DNA of 50,044 bases from Alsobacter soli (GCA_945883115.1 CAMCXA010000014.1:1-50044), one strand, 5' to 3'. Counted from the first letter of the stretch, positions 36,083-44,803 are shown. Notes: generated from the sequence alone by a model not told the origin. A program made the numbers and translations.

Positions 36083-36934
36083 TTAACGCCTGAACAGAGC
36101 GTCAAACCCCCGCCGCTCTCCCGTCAAGTCATTTCGCCCGCTCATCGCCGAGCCCAAAAGGTTCAATCCGAGCACGAAAAGAAGGATCGCCAATCCCGGA
36201 ACAAGCGCTAGGCGCGGTGCAACCGCAATAAATGTTTGGGCCTCGCTCAGCATCCGGCCCCAACTCGGCAAAGGCGGCTGAACGCCCAGCCCGATATAGG
36301 ACAACGCCGCCTCGGCAATCAGCGCCAGCGACATTTGCACGGTCAATTGAACGATCAGCAAACTGCCTATATTCGGCAGCACATGCCGCAACGAGATCAC
36401 AAGGTCACGGCGTCCTGCAATCCGCGACGCCATAATGAAATCTTTGGTCCAGATTGGTAGCGCCGCACCATGCGTCACACGCGCAAAAACCGGAATATTG
36501 AAAATCCCGATCGCCAGAATGGCATTCATCATTCCCGGCCCAAGCGTCGCCTGCAACAAAATGGCCGTCAGCAAAGCCGGAAACGCAAACAGAAAGTCGC
36601 TGCCATTCAGGACCAACCGTCTGAGCCAGCCATCCCGCGCCGCAGCAATAAGCCCGAGTGGCACACCAATCCCCGCGCCAAGTGCCACGGCCGCACACGC
36701 AACAACAATCGAGATAACCCCGCCGCGCATCACCATTGAAAGCGTATCACGCCCGAAATGATCGGTTCCGAGCCAATGGGCGAACGATATTGGCTTCAAT
36801 TTCTCCGCAATCACGATCATCGCCGGATCATAGGGCGTCCAGAACAGTGAAACGAGCGCTGTCGCAAGAAGAAGCCCCACAAGTCCCGCTCCGATCCTGA
36901 ACCCGATAGGCGATGTGTTGAAAGCGGAGGCCAT
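36083..36934 (-). CDS. Peptide/nickel-type ABC transporter permease, DppC-like
   Basis: A 283-residue inner-membrane permease. The N-terminal membrane helix (LVGLLLATALVSLFWTPYDP) is followed by a loop with LGTDHFGRDTLSMVMRGG, typical of the DppC/OppC family. The cytoplasmic EAA loop is seen as MASRIAGRRDLVISLRHVLP. Six hydrophobic stretches can be counted. It starts one base after the DppB-like gene stops, so the two are coupled. No binding protein or ATPase gene is adjacent, so the substrate cannot be inferred. The gene ends 150 bases before the ppdK start. Confidence 0.9.
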   Translation of the reverse strand: MASAFNTSPIGFRIGAGLVGLLLATALVSLFWTPYDPAMIVIAEKLKPISFAHWLGTDHFGRDTLSMVMRGGVISIVVACAAVALGAGIGVPLGLIAAARDGWLRRLVLNGSDFLFAFPALLTAILLQATLGPGMMNAILAIGIFNIPVFARVTHGAALPIWTKDFIMASRIAGRRDLVISLRHVLPNIGSLLIVQLTVQMSLALIAEAALSYIGLGVQPPLPSWGRMLSEAQTFIAVAPRLALVPGLAILLFVLGLNLLGSAMSGRNDLTGERRGFDALFRR

Positions 36935-36935
36935 A

Positions 36936-37883
36936 TCAGTTCCGCTTCCTCAATCGGGGATCCACCGCGAGATAGATCAGCTCAAGCGCAAGATTGATCA
37001 GCATGATCGTACCGACAAGCAAAAGAACGATACTCATCACCACAACCCGGTCACGTTGCTGGATCGCCTGAAAAATCAACCGACCCAGCCCCGGCAGGGC
37101 AAAGACATTCTCGATGATGATGGCCCCTGCAAGCAGAAAGGCCAGCTGCAACCCCATAATCGTCAAAACGGGGATCATCGCATTGCGCAATGCGTGCCGT
37201 CTGATCGCCTGCCCGTGGCTCAATCCCTTGGCCCGCGCCGTTCGCATGTAATCCTCATGCAAGGTCTCGATCAGCGAAGCACGAACGATGCGCGCCAGAA
37301 TGGCCGCTTGCGGCAATGCAAGCGCAACCGTCGGGAGCACCAGCGAGGACATTGCCGCAAAACCGCCCTGCGCCCATCCGGGAAAGCCGCCTGCCGGAAA
37401 AATCCTTAAGTTCACGGCAAAGACCAACACAAGCACCATCGCAAACCAGAAATTTGGCACCGCAATGCCGATCTGCGTCAAACCCATCAGCGCATGATCG
37501 ATCAAACTATTTCGGCGCAACGCTGCAAATATCCCGAGAGACAACCCAGTTCCCACGGCGAACGCCAAAGCCGCAAGCGCCAGAGGAACACTGACAACCA
37601 ACCTCTCGGCAACAAGTGTCGAGACAGACAAGGAATAGGTTCGGCTCGTACCAAGATCACCCTGAACGAAGCCTGCAACCCAATCGGCATAACGCTGCGT
37701 GACAGGCTGATCGAGCCCCATCTCGTGCCGGAGCGCCGCAAGTGTGTCCGGACGCGCTTCTGTGCCGAGGATCATCTGCGCCGAATCCCCCGGCAGCACC
37801 TCGACCGCCGTAAAGATGACAAGGCTTGCCAGCAGCAGCGCGGCCAGAAATCCTCCGATGCGTCGGGCAACTTGCTGAGCCAT
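36936..37883 (-). CDS. Peptide/nickel-type ABC transporter permease, DppB-like
   Basis: A 315-residue inner-membrane permease of the DppB/OppB group. It has the N-terminal helix (GGFLAALLLASLVIFTAVEV) with the family's LPGDSAQMILG loop after it, and the EAA loop RTARAKGLSHGQAIRRHALR. About six membrane segments are visible. It forms the channel with the DppC-like protein encoded next. The expected periplasmic binding protein and the two ATPases are missing on both sides, so the pair is an orphan in this window. Confidence 0.9.
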   Translation of the reverse strand: MAQQVARRIGGFLAALLLASLVIFTAVEVLPGDSAQMILGTEARPDTLAALRHEMGLDQPVTQRYADWVAGFVQGDLGTSRTYSLSVSTLVAERLVVSVPLALAALAFAVGTGLSLGIFAALRRNSLIDHALMGLTQIGIAVPNFWFAMVLVLVFAVNLRIFPAGGFPGWAQGGFAAMSSLVLPTVALALPQAAILARIVRASLIETLHEDYMRTARAKGLSHGQAIRRHALRNAMIPVLTIMGLQLAFLLAGAIIIENVFALPGLGRLIFQAIQQRDRVVVMSIVLLLVGTIMLINLALELIYLAVDPRLRKRN

Positions 37884-37957
37884 GTGTCGTCAGGCACCGA
37901 AACAGGAATTACGGAACGTCCCGGCCCTGAGGAGCCGCAACGAAAACCGGCAATATC

Positions 37958-38416
37958 TTACCAGCCCTCGACGCTTTTCGCATAATTTCGGATGATTGTC
38001 TTGAGTCCGGGCTCAAGAACATTCTCTTCGGCATCATCAACGTCAAAAACCTGTACCTTGCGGATATCCCGCTCTTTGAAGTCCTGCAATTGCGCCTCGA
38101 CCCGGAGCGGGAACACCCTCACCTTGGCAAGCTCCCAATGCCCCGTCCGACGCTTCCAGAAATCATAGACCCCGAGTGCTTCCTTGCCCACTTTGCCGAT
38201 CAGTCCACCTTCTTCCATTGCCTCGCGAGCCGCCGCTTCGTGCGGTTGAAGCCCCTTGATCGGATTCCCCTTCGGAATCGTCCAGCGCCCCGAGTCCCGA
38301 GTTGTGATCAGCACGATACGGACAGGCTTGCCGCGCTCAATCAGCACGGGCAACACCGCCACCTGCTCGAGCTGGCTTTCCGGAACGGAGGGTAATGTGT
38401 CGCTAAAACTACTCAT
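37958..38416 (-). CDS. Nudix hydrolase, DIPP-like
   Basis: A 152-residue pyrophosphohydrolase. The Nudix box covers GNPIKGLQPHEAAAREAMEE near residues 50-69. Its REAMEEGG core keeps the metal-binding glutamates, while the first Glu of the textbook box is Leu. This pattern (PKGNPIKGL-x-PHEAA) is common in the group related to diphosphoinositol- and dinucleotide-polyphosphate hydrolases. The N-terminal strand VAVLPVLIERG fits. It is probably a house-cleaning or signalling-nucleotide enzyme. It diverges from the response regulator across a 391-base spacer. Confidence 0.88.
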   Translation of the reverse strand: MSSFSDTLPSVPESQLEQVAVLPVLIERGKPVRIVLITTRDSGRWTIPKGNPIKGLQPHEAAAREAMEEGGLIGKVGKEALGVYDFWKRRTGHWELAKVRVFPLRVEAQLQDFKERDIRKVQVFDVDDAEENVLEPGLKTIIRNYAKSVEGW

Positions 38417-38497
38417 GATTGAAATCGACCGTAAGTGCGCGCATTCGTCAATAGTTTTTCGCTAGCAAGTCATTACGATAAAAATAGGGCAGGCCAT

Positions 38498-38692
38498 TGG
38501 AACAACCTTTGGACATTTCCAATTCGGATTGGAAATGCCGACAACGCGGCAATGTCCAACTCCAACGCTACCAATAAATCTCTCCAACGTTGGACAGGTT
38601 GTACCGGTTCCAGTGTTAAATACGACTGGAAATGTGTTCCAAATAAACTGGACACGTGACCAGTTGATTCGTTCGAAAACTGTTCCGTTCCA
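38498..38692. promoter_or_regulatory. Dense array of TGGA/TCCA half-sites upstream of the response regulator
   Basis: Within 195 bases there are six TGGA and seven TCCA tetramers. They build nested palindromes: CATTTCCAAT at 38514-38523 with ATTGGAAATG at 38528-38537; TTGGACATT at 38509-38517 with AATGTCCAA at 38551-38559; CCAACGTTGG at 38584-38593; and a 20-base near-palindrome around CACGTG at 38646-38665. No gene lies in the 391-base gap (38417-38807). This looks like a multi-site operator for the gene at 38808 or, less likely, for the Nudix gene. Confidence 0.6.
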
Positions 38693-38807
38693 ATTGTGCC
38701 CGTTTCCCTCGCATCACGCCCTTTTAGGCCACAGTTTTTTCCTACCCAATTCAAAAACTCGCAGTATAATTCCGCCGTAATCACGTCAAAAAGAATTCGG
38801 GTGGAAC

Positions 38808-39464
38808 ATGAAAAATCCGGGCAATACAGCGCTGCGCGTCCTGATTGCCGACGACCATCCTTTATTCAGATCTGCGATAAAATCAGCACTTTTCAGCCTA
38901 AATCACCAGACTGAATTCGTTGAAGCCGGATTTTTTGACGAATTATGTGAAAAACTTGATCAAGAACAAGACATCGACCTCATCCTCCTCGACCTCAAAA
39001 TCCCCGGCGTCATAGACTTTTCCGGCCTGTTCTACATTCGGACGAACTTCCCCCACTTTCCCGTGGTCATCATCTCGGGCAACGACGACCCGGCAACAAT
39101 CCGCACAGCCCTGAACATTGGCGCATCCGGTTTCATCCCCAAATCAGCCGACCCCGAAACCCTCGAAAAAGCACTAAAATCAGTCCTAGAAGGCCAATCC
39201 TGGGCCCCCGACAGCGCCCTTGTCTCGGAATTTTCTGGCAATAAAAATAGTGAAATAATCAATAAAATCAAAATGTTAACGCCCCAACAAATGCGCGTTT
39301 TGATGAAGCTCTCACAAGGCCTCCTCAACAAGCAAATCGCGTATGAACTCGGCGTCTCGGAGGCGACAATCAAGGCCCATGTCTCTGCCATTCTAAAAAA
39401 GCTGGATGTCGACAGCCGCACCCACGCCGCCATCCTGCTGACCAAGATTTCCGAGGTCGTTTAA
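38808..39464 (+). CDS. NarL/FixJ-type response regulator, orphan
   Basis: A 218-residue two-component regulator. The receiver domain (residues 9-125) has the acidic pair Asp15-Asp16 (IADDHP), the phospho-acceptor Asp62 (LILLDLKIPG), Ser90 (VIISGND) and Lys112 (GFIPKSA). The LuxR-type helix-turn-helix is at about 157-210 (LTPQQMRVLMKLSQGLLNKQ, then GVSEATIKAHVSAILKKL). No histidine kinase is encoded within the window, so its signal partner is unknown. The long upstream spacer is filled with TGGA/TCCA half-sites that it may bind itself. Base composition is more AT-rich than the genes to its left. Confidence 0.93.
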   Translation: MKNPGNTALRVLIADDHPLFRSAIKSALFSLNHQTEFVEAGFFDELCEKLDQEQDIDLILLDLKIPGVIDFSGLFYIRTNFPHFPVVIISGNDDPATIRTALNIGASGFIPKSADPETLEKALKSVLEGQSWAPDSALVSEFSGNKNSEIINKIKMLTPQQMRVLMKLSQGLLNKQIAYELGVSEATIKAHVSAILKKLDVDSRTHAAILLTKISEVV

Positions 39465-39585
39465 ACTTAAATTCGCTATTTTTTAGGAATTTTATGTCTT
39501 TTTAACAGAAAAGCCCTCACTTATCACACATTTTTAGACCTTTTCCGTCCCGCCGTGTTATCCAAGTTCCATCATTGGAGCGCCC

Positions 39586-40677
39586 ATGCGAACCCTTCTT
39601 GATCTCGGCCAGTCCATCCTGAAGCGCATCGATCCCGAACGGGCACATACTCTCGCTATACAAGGACTTGAAATTACTTCTCCTTTTCTTACTCAATCCT
39701 CCAGTGATCCTTGTCTGAGCGTCAACGCCTTCGGACTGTCATTCCCCAATCCGCTCGGTCTAGCTGCGGGTTTCGACAAGAATGGCCAAGTGCCAGACGC
39801 TATGCTTCGCTTGGGGTTCGGCTTTGCCGAGGTCGGAACCGTCACACCAAAACCTCAGGTAGGAAACCCGAAGCCCCGCCTGTTCCGCCTTCCTGCCGAT
39901 GAGGCCGTCATCAACCGGTTCGGGTTCAACGGCGAGGGCGCCGCAAGCGTCTTAAAACGGCTTGAGGAACGGGCGCATCGCCAGGGTATTGTTGGCGTAA
40001 ACATTGGCGCCAACAAGGACTCCAAGGACAGAATCGCGGATTATGTCTCGGGAATCACGACTTTTGCCCCCGTTGCAAGCTATTTCGCCGTAAATGTATC
40101 GTCTCCGAACACACCCGGACTTCGCGATCTTCAATACGGCGCAGAGTTTGACAAACTGGTCGCACATGTTCTCGATGCACGTGATCAGCAAATAGCAAGA
40201 ACAGGTCGTAAGCCCGTTCTGTTCAAAATTTCGCCGGATTTAACGCTGGCAGAACTCGATGACATTATCCGGATAGCCCGCACCAGGCGCGTTGACGGCC
40301 TGATTGTCTCAAACACTACCGTTTCTCGCCCATCAACGCTTGAAAGCGGGAAGGTGACCCACGAAATAGGCGGCCTGTCCGGAAAACCATTATTTGATCA
40401 CTCGACTTGGATGTTGGCAGAAACATTTTTGCGCGTTGAAAAACAGTTTCCGCTGATTGGCGTCGGCGGAGTCAGTTCCGCGGAAACAGCAATTGCAAAG
40501 ATCGAAGCGGGAGCCACTCTGATTCAACTGTATTCCGCGTTGACATATACGGGTATTAATCTCGTCAATGAGATTAAAAGGGGTCTATCTGAGTATTTAT
40601 GGATTAATTCTCAACCATCTCATGAAATATTAATCGGTAGAACGGCGCATAAATGGCAAGGTCGGTTCGCCAAGTGA
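39586..40677 (+). CDS. pyrD: Dihydroorotate dehydrogenase, class 2 (quinone)
   Basis: A 363-residue membrane-associated flavoprotein that oxidises dihydroorotate to orotate in pyrimidine synthesis. The N-terminal amphipathic helix domain (LLDLGQSILKRIDPERAHTL) marks the quinone-linked class 2. Core motifs are NPLGLAAGFDKNG, FGFAEVGTVTPKPQ, the catalytic-Ser strand FAVNVSSPNTPGLRDLQ, and GVGGVSSAETAIAKI. TTGGAG lies seven bases before ATG 39586. It follows the response regulator by 121 bases and may have its own promoter. Its codon choice is noticeably less C-rich than that of the first 38 kb. Confidence 0.97.
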   Translation: MRTLLDLGQSILKRIDPERAHTLAIQGLEITSPFLTQSSSDPCLSVNAFGLSFPNPLGLAAGFDKNGQVPDAMLRLGFGFAEVGTVTPKPQVGNPKPRLFRLPADEAVINRFGFNGEGAASVLKRLEERAHRQGIVGVNIGANKDSKDRIADYVSGITTFAPVASYFAVNVSSPNTPGLRDLQYGAEFDKLVAHVLDARDQQIARTGRKPVLFKISPDLTLAELDDIIRIARTRRVDGLIVSNTTVSRPSTLESGKVTHEIGGLSGKPLFDHSTWMLAETFLRVEKQFPLIGVGGVSSAETAIAKIEAGATLIQLYSALTYTGINLVNEIKRGLSEYLWINSQPSHEILIGRTAHKWQGRFAK

Positions 40678-40748
40678 CAGATGCATTGTAATTTATTTTT
40701 TGTTATAAAATCTTTGTGATTCGTTTTTACTTGTAGAGTAGCACGCGT

Positions 40749-41042
40749 ATGCAGTCTGATCAGTCAGCCTATATTTCGGCCATGGCATCGACTTATACTA
40801 CAGAAATGCCGGGCGAGATGCTCGGCCAATTACCCCCGATGAACGGGATTCGTTGGGGAATTCGTCGCAAGTCCCAGTTGATTGACGCGATTCGTCACGG
40901 ACAGCTGACATTTGACGAAGCGCGAGTACGATATCGTCTGTCCGTTGAAGAACTCACGAGCTGGCAAGCATTTTTTGACAAACATGGCCAGCGTGGTCTT
41001 CGCACGACATTGACCCAGCAGTACCGATATCTGAGACGCTAG
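40749..41042 (+). CDS. DUF1153/SciP-like small DNA-binding regulator
   Basis: A 97-residue protein. From residue 27 it aligns with the DUF1153 family, whose best-known member SciP of Caulobacter inhibits CtrA at its promoters. The conserved run includes RWGIRRKSQLIDAIRHG, LTFDEARVRYRLSVEELTSW and FDKHGQRGLRTTLTQQYR, with the helix-turn-helix in the middle. The first 25 residues are unlike SciP. Whether it controls CtrA or is a paralogue cannot be decided here, as no CtrA gene is in the window. The ribosome site is weak; an in-frame ATG at 40782 is an alternative start. Confidence 0.8.
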   Translation: MQSDQSAYISAMASTYTTEMPGEMLGQLPPMNGIRWGIRRKSQLIDAIRHGQLTFDEARVRYRLSVEELTSWQAFFDKHGQRGLRTTLTQQYRYLRR

Positions 41043-41137
41043 TTCTCCTGATAAAATATATCACAATACGAGAAGATATTTGACCAGCTATGCCTTATTT
41101 GGCAGGATATTTTTATTGATTTTCAGGGACCTTAACG

Positions 41138-41683
41138 ATGAACCATCCAGCGGCAAGTAGCGCGCCGATCGGGATACTAACCATATCGGATCGTGCGAGC
41201 AGAGGCGAATATGAAGACAAGGGTGGCCCTGGCATTGAGGCGGCACTTACCGAAATACTGATATCCCCCTGGTATGCCATCCGCCGCATTGTACCTGATG
41301 AGAAATCTGCAATTGAGATGGCGTTGGCAGAACTAGCGGAGGTCGAGCATTGCTCGCTCATACTTACAACGGGTGGAACCGGACCTGCACCCAGAGACGT
41401 GACCCCCGAGGCAACCGAACGCGTATGCGACAAGATGTTGCCAGGCTTTGGAGAGTTGATGCGAACTGCAAGCCTGCGGGAAGTTCCAACGGCCATATTA
41501 TCCCGCCAAACGGCAGGAATTCGTGGCAAAAGCCTTATTGTCAATCTTCCCGGCAAGCCATCCGCAATTCGTACATGTTTGGATGCAGTCTTCCCGGCTA
41601 TTCCGTATTGCCTCGATTTGATTGGTGGCTCTTGGTTGGAAACTGATCCTCTTCATTGCAAGTCATTTCGCCCAAAACAATAA
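41138..41683 (+). CDS. mog: Molybdopterin adenylyltransferase
   Basis: A 181-residue enzyme of the MogA/MoaB family, which adenylates molybdopterin before molybdenum insertion. The start GILTISDRASRGEYEDKGGP and the nucleotide-binding motif LILTTGGTGPAPRDVTPEAT are clear, and the C-terminal NLPGKPSAIRTCLDAVFPAI matches the family. It is Mog-like by length and C-terminus. AGGGA lies eight bases before ATG 41138. It is alone; no other molybdenum cofactor gene is in the window. Confidence 0.93.
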   Translation: MNHPAASSAPIGILTISDRASRGEYEDKGGPGIEAALTEILISPWYAIRRIVPDEKSAIEMALAELAEVEHCSLILTTGGTGPAPRDVTPEATERVCDKMLPGFGELMRTASLREVPTAILSRQTAGIRGKSLIVNLPGKPSAIRTCLDAVFPAIPYCLDLIGGSWLETDPLHCKSFRPKQ

Positions 41684-41705
41684 ACCTCTGAATAAATTGA
41701 TTTTC

Positions 41706-41734
41706 TTGACATATTGCACTGCATCATTTAAAAA
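41706..41734 (+). promoter_or_regulatory. Sigma-70-type promoter of the DEAD-box helicase gene
   Basis: A perfect TTGACA (41706-41711) is followed after 17 bases by TAAAAA (41729-41734, four of six matches to consensus). Transcription would start near 41741, which leaves a leader of about 260 bases before the helicase start at 42003. Confidence 0.55.
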
Positions 41735-41781
41735 CTCTTTACAGCGTCGGTTTTCGGCACACAGGATTGCGTGAAAATTAG

Positions 41782-41973
41782 CCCCGTAATTAATCGTTCG
41801 AGAATTGATTACGCGGTAAAATATCCTGCCGACCGCCAGGGCATTGAGCCCTAGACTTCCTAAGACTTCCCAGACACGCGGGGCGTCCACTGTCGATCAA
41901 AAGTCAAATAGACTTTTCTGATCGCCGGACGAGTCCGACTCCGTCTTACCGCTGCAATGCACTGCATTGCGGC
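41782..41973 (+). other. Structured 5' leader of the helicase gene (four hairpins)
   Basis: Four stem-loops follow one another. Stem 1 is CGTAATTAAT (41785-41794) with ATTGATTACG (41804-41813). Stem 2 is AGGGC (41838-41842) with GCCCT (41848-41852). Stem 3 is AAAAGTC (41899-41905) with GACTTTT (41911-41917). Stem 4 is GCTGCAATGC (41951-41960) with GCATTGCGGC (41964-41973), with one G-U pair, ending about 30 bases before the start codon. This gap of 319 bases has no credible gene. Long folded leaders are typical of cold-induced RNA helicase genes; the role here is inference. Confidence 0.55.
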
Positions 41974-42002
41974 TATTTTGACTATTGAAAGAGATGTTCT
42001 TA

Positions 42003-43409
42003 GTGACCCAATTTACAGAAATCGGCCTTATTCCTCCCCTTCTTCGCGTTCTTGCGGAAGAGAATTACACAACGCCAACGCCCGTCCAATCGCAATCAAT
42101 TCCTCCGCTCCTGACAGGCCGCGATCTTCTCGGCGTTGCTCAAACGGGCACAGGAAAAACAGCGGCTTTTGCGCTGCCAATCCTTCAGCGCTTGCATACC
42201 CATGGTCGCCCCACACCGCGCCGGTCATGCCGGACGCTCGTTTTGAGCCCAACACGCGAGCTTGCAAGTCAAATTCGCGAGAGCTTTAAAACTTACGGCC
42301 GTTATCTGCCTTTCACATCCACATCGATTTTCGGTGGTGTACCTATTGGACGCCAGATCAGAGATATCGGGAAGGGTTTTGATATTATTGTTGCCACTCC
42401 GGGTCGCCTACTTGATCTCATCAATCAGCGCGCCCTAACACTTGAAGCAGTTGAGATTTTAGTATTGGACGAAGCCGATCAAATGCTCGACATGGGCTTT
42501 ATTCACGATATCCGAAAAATTGTCGGAATGATTTCAGTTAAGCGCCAAACAATGCTCTTCTCGGCAACTATGCCACGTGAAATTGGCGAATTGGCGGAAA
42601 AATTTCTACGTGATCCTGTGAAGGTCGAAGTAACGCCCGTTGCAACGACAGCTGAGCGGGTTGATCAGCGGGTCATATTTGTTGATACCTCTCGGAAACA
42701 ACAGCTTCTCCACGTCGTGCTAGCGGACAAAACAATTGAACGTGCACTTGTTTTCACAAGGACAAAGCATGGCGCAGATAAGGTCGTTAGGCGCCTTGAT
42801 GATGCTGGAATTTCCGCGTCAGCCATCCACGGAAACAAGAGCCAGGCCCAACGCGAGCGTGCGCTAGCGGATTTCAAGCAAGGCCGCGCAAGGCTTCTTG
42901 TTGCAACTGACATTGCGGCACGCGGAATTGATGTTGATGCAATCACGCATGTTATAAATTTCGAATTGCCGAACGTCCCGGAAAGCTATGTGCATCGGAT
43001 TGGCCGAACTGCACGAGCAGGGGCGGAGGGAATCGCGATTTCATTTTGTGATCGTGAGGAGCGCTCGTACCTTCGATCGATCGAACGCGTTACACGTCAA
43101 AAACTAACAGTTATTGAGAGCCCCCTCGGAGAGGGCACGGGAATGCCGTTTCCTGCCGAGGATGAGTCATCTAACAAGCCGCCGTCGAGGCATAAGCCGC
43201 AAGGTCGCCCACAACAGAACCGGAGCGGTTCAGTGAAGCCTGGCAATCATGCGCGAAGTGGCCGCCTTGATGCAAAGGCAGACGGATCAGGGGCGGCACG
43301 GACAGAACAAAAAGACGGGAAACGTTGGCAGTCTGGCACACGCGATCCGATGGCCGATCAGCGGCACCCGGCCCGTAGCACTGAAAACAACCGGCGATTT
43401 GGTCGATAG
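42003..43409 (+). CDS. rhlE: DEAD-box RNA helicase, RhlE-like
   Basis: A 468-residue RNA helicase. The Q motif region ([14 protein letters not shown]), Walker [22 protein letters not shown] ([13 protein letters not shown]), SAT (FSATMP), RGIDVD and [10 protein letters not shown] are all present in order. The last 90 residues form a basic, low-complexity tail (many Arg, Gly, Gln, Ser), common in RhlE and likely to bind RNA. The start is uncertain: GTG 42003 gives the usual TQF opening and has an AAAGAGA site eight bases away; ATG 41994 lies too close to that site. A 260-base folded leader precedes it. Confidence 0.92.
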   Translation: MTQFTEIGLIPPLLRVLAEENYTTPTPVQSQSIPPLLTGRDLLGVAQTGTGKTAAFALPILQRLHTHGRPTPRRSCRTLVLSPTRELASQIRESFKTYGRYLPFTSTSIFGGVPIGRQIRDIGKGFDIIVATPGRLLDLINQRALTLEAVEILVLDEADQMLDMGFIHDIRKIVGMISVKRQTMLFSATMPREIGELAEKFLRDPVKVEVTPVATTAERVDQRVIFVDTSRKQQLLHVVLADKTIERALVFTRTKHGADKVVRRLDDAGISASAIHGNKSQAQRERALADFKQGRARLLVATDIAARGIDVDAITHVINFELPNVPESYVHRIGRTARAGAEGIAISFCDREERSYLRSIERVTRQKLTVIESPLGEGTGMPFPAEDESSNKPPSRHKPQGRPQQNRSGSVKPGNHARSGRLDAKADGSGAARTEQKDGKRWQSGTRDPMADQRHPARSTENNRRFGR

Positions 43410-43414
43410 CCCCC

Positions 43415-43448
43415 GTTTGAGCGGCATATTTATCTATGCCGCTCAAAC
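43415..43448. terminator. Perfect 14-bp hairpin between convergent rhlE and ugd
   Basis: GTTTGAGCGGCATA (43415-43428) pairs without mismatch with TATGCCGCTCAAAC (43435-43448) around a 6-base loop. It starts six bases after the rhlE stop and is followed by AT-rich bases on both sides. Such a stem would stop transcription from both genes. The following T-run is imperfect. Confidence 0.75.
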
Positions 43449-43501
43449 AATTTCAAATCAGTTTGAAGAATTTTATTTTGAAATATAAAATTATTTTTAT
43501 A

Positions 43502-44803
43502 CTATCTTCCAATACTAAAATATTTAAAACCTTGATCAAAAATTTCCTTAGGTCTGTATATGTTCCTTAGATCTACGATCACCGGCAGTTGCATTAGCTT
43601 TTTAATTCTATTCAGGTCAAGCGCTCGAAACTCATCCCACTCGGTCACGATCACCAACACTTCGGCACCGCGGACACATGAATACGCATCATCCGCTAGC
43701 TCGATATTTGGTAGTAATTTCTTCGCAGAAGGCATTGCCTGCGGATCATAAGCAAAAATACGAGCTCCCGCGCTCGATAGGCCGTTGATAATTTCCAGCG
43801 CAGGTGCTTCGCGCAGGTCATCTGTATTGGGCTTGAATGCAAGGCCTAATATAGCAATTTTCTTATTTTGGACGCTTCCTCCGCATGCTTGAATGACTCT
43901 TTCGGTCATTTTCACCTTTCGGGCGTCATTAACTGACATAACGGTTTCTATGATCCGCAGTGGAGCACCAGCATCTTGGGCAGTTTTTACAAGTGCCTGA
44001 GTATCCTTCGGAAAACACGAACCTCCAAAACCTGGGCCAGGATGGAGAAATTTCGATCCGATCCGATTGTCGAGGCCGATGCCGCGGGCTATTTGTTGGA
44101 CGTCGGCGTTTATTTTTTCACAGAGGTCTGCGATTTCGTTTATGAAAGTAATTTTTAAGGCGAGGAAAGCATTTGCTGCGTATTTGATCATCTCGGATGA
44201 GCGGCGATCAGTAAAGACGATCGGGGGCTCGTTCAGGGTGAGGGGGCGATAGATTTCGTACATCACGTCGCGGGCGCGTTGATCCAATGTGCCAATGACG
44301 ATGCGATCCGGGCGTTTGAAATCGCCGATTGCGGCGCCTTCCCGAAGAAATTCGGGGTTCGAGACAACGGCGAACTCTACTCCGGACCGAGCCGCGCGAA
44401 CGATCCGCTCGACTTCGTCACCCGTTCCGACGGGAACGGTCGATTTCGTCACAATAATGGCTTCCGGATGGGCAAAAGCGGCGATTTCCTTGGCTGCCGC
44501 GTAGACAAAAGATAAATCCGCATGCCCGTCGCCACGGCGCGAAGGTGTACCGACGGCGATGAAAATGGCCTCCGCGTCACGTGCTGCTTCCGCAAGGTCG
44601 GTGGAGAAACGAAGCCTGCCTTCTTTGACGTTTTTTGCGACTAGAAGGTCCAGACCCGGCTCATAAATCGGCATTTCGCCGCGCTCAAGCTCCGAAATCC
44701 GCAGCGGATCATGATCAACGCAGGTTACTCTATGTCCGAAATCGGCAAAACATGCGCCAGAGACGAGCCCGACATAGCCGGCGCCGACCATCGTGATTTT
44801 CAT
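43502..44803 (-). CDS. ugd: UDP-glucose 6-dehydrogenase
   Basis: A 433-residue enzyme that oxidises UDP-glucose to UDP-glucuronate for surface polysaccharides. The NAD motif MVGAGYVGLVSGA is at residues 5-17, Lys207 is in KYAANAFLALK, and the catalytic Cys263 is in GFGGSCFPKD. AGGAAAAG precedes ATG 44803; an upstream in-frame start at 45016 would overlap the asparaginase gene. Base composition changes sharply inside the gene: the 3' half is AT-rich and the 5' half GC-rich. It is divergent from the asparaginase gene and convergent with rhlE. Confidence 0.96.
   Translation of the reverse strand: MKITMVGAGYVGLVSGACFADFGHRVTCVDHDPLRISELERGEMPIYEPGLDLLVAKNVKEGRLRFSTDLAEAARDAEAIFIAVGTPSRRGDGHADLSFVYAAAKEIAAFAHPEAIIVTKSTVPVGTGDEVERIVRAARSGVEFAVVSNPEFLREGAAIGDFKRPDRIVIGTLDQRARDVMYEIYRPLTLNEPPIVFTDRRSSEMIKYAANAFLALKITFINEIADLCEKINADVQQIARGIGLDNRIGSKFLHPGPGFGGSCFPKDTQALVKTAQDAGAPLRIIETVMSVNDARKVKMTERVIQACGGSVQNKKIAILGLAFKPNTDDLREAPALEIINGLSSAGARIFAYDPQAMPSAKKLLPNIELADDAYSCVRGAEVLVIVTEWDEFRALDLNRIKKLMQLPVIVDLRNIYRPKEIFDQGFKYFSIGR

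Noticed and set aside
43249-43488. A 79-codon plus-strand frame over the end of rhlE
   Set aside because: It overlaps the helicase tail in another frame and runs through the terminator hairpin.
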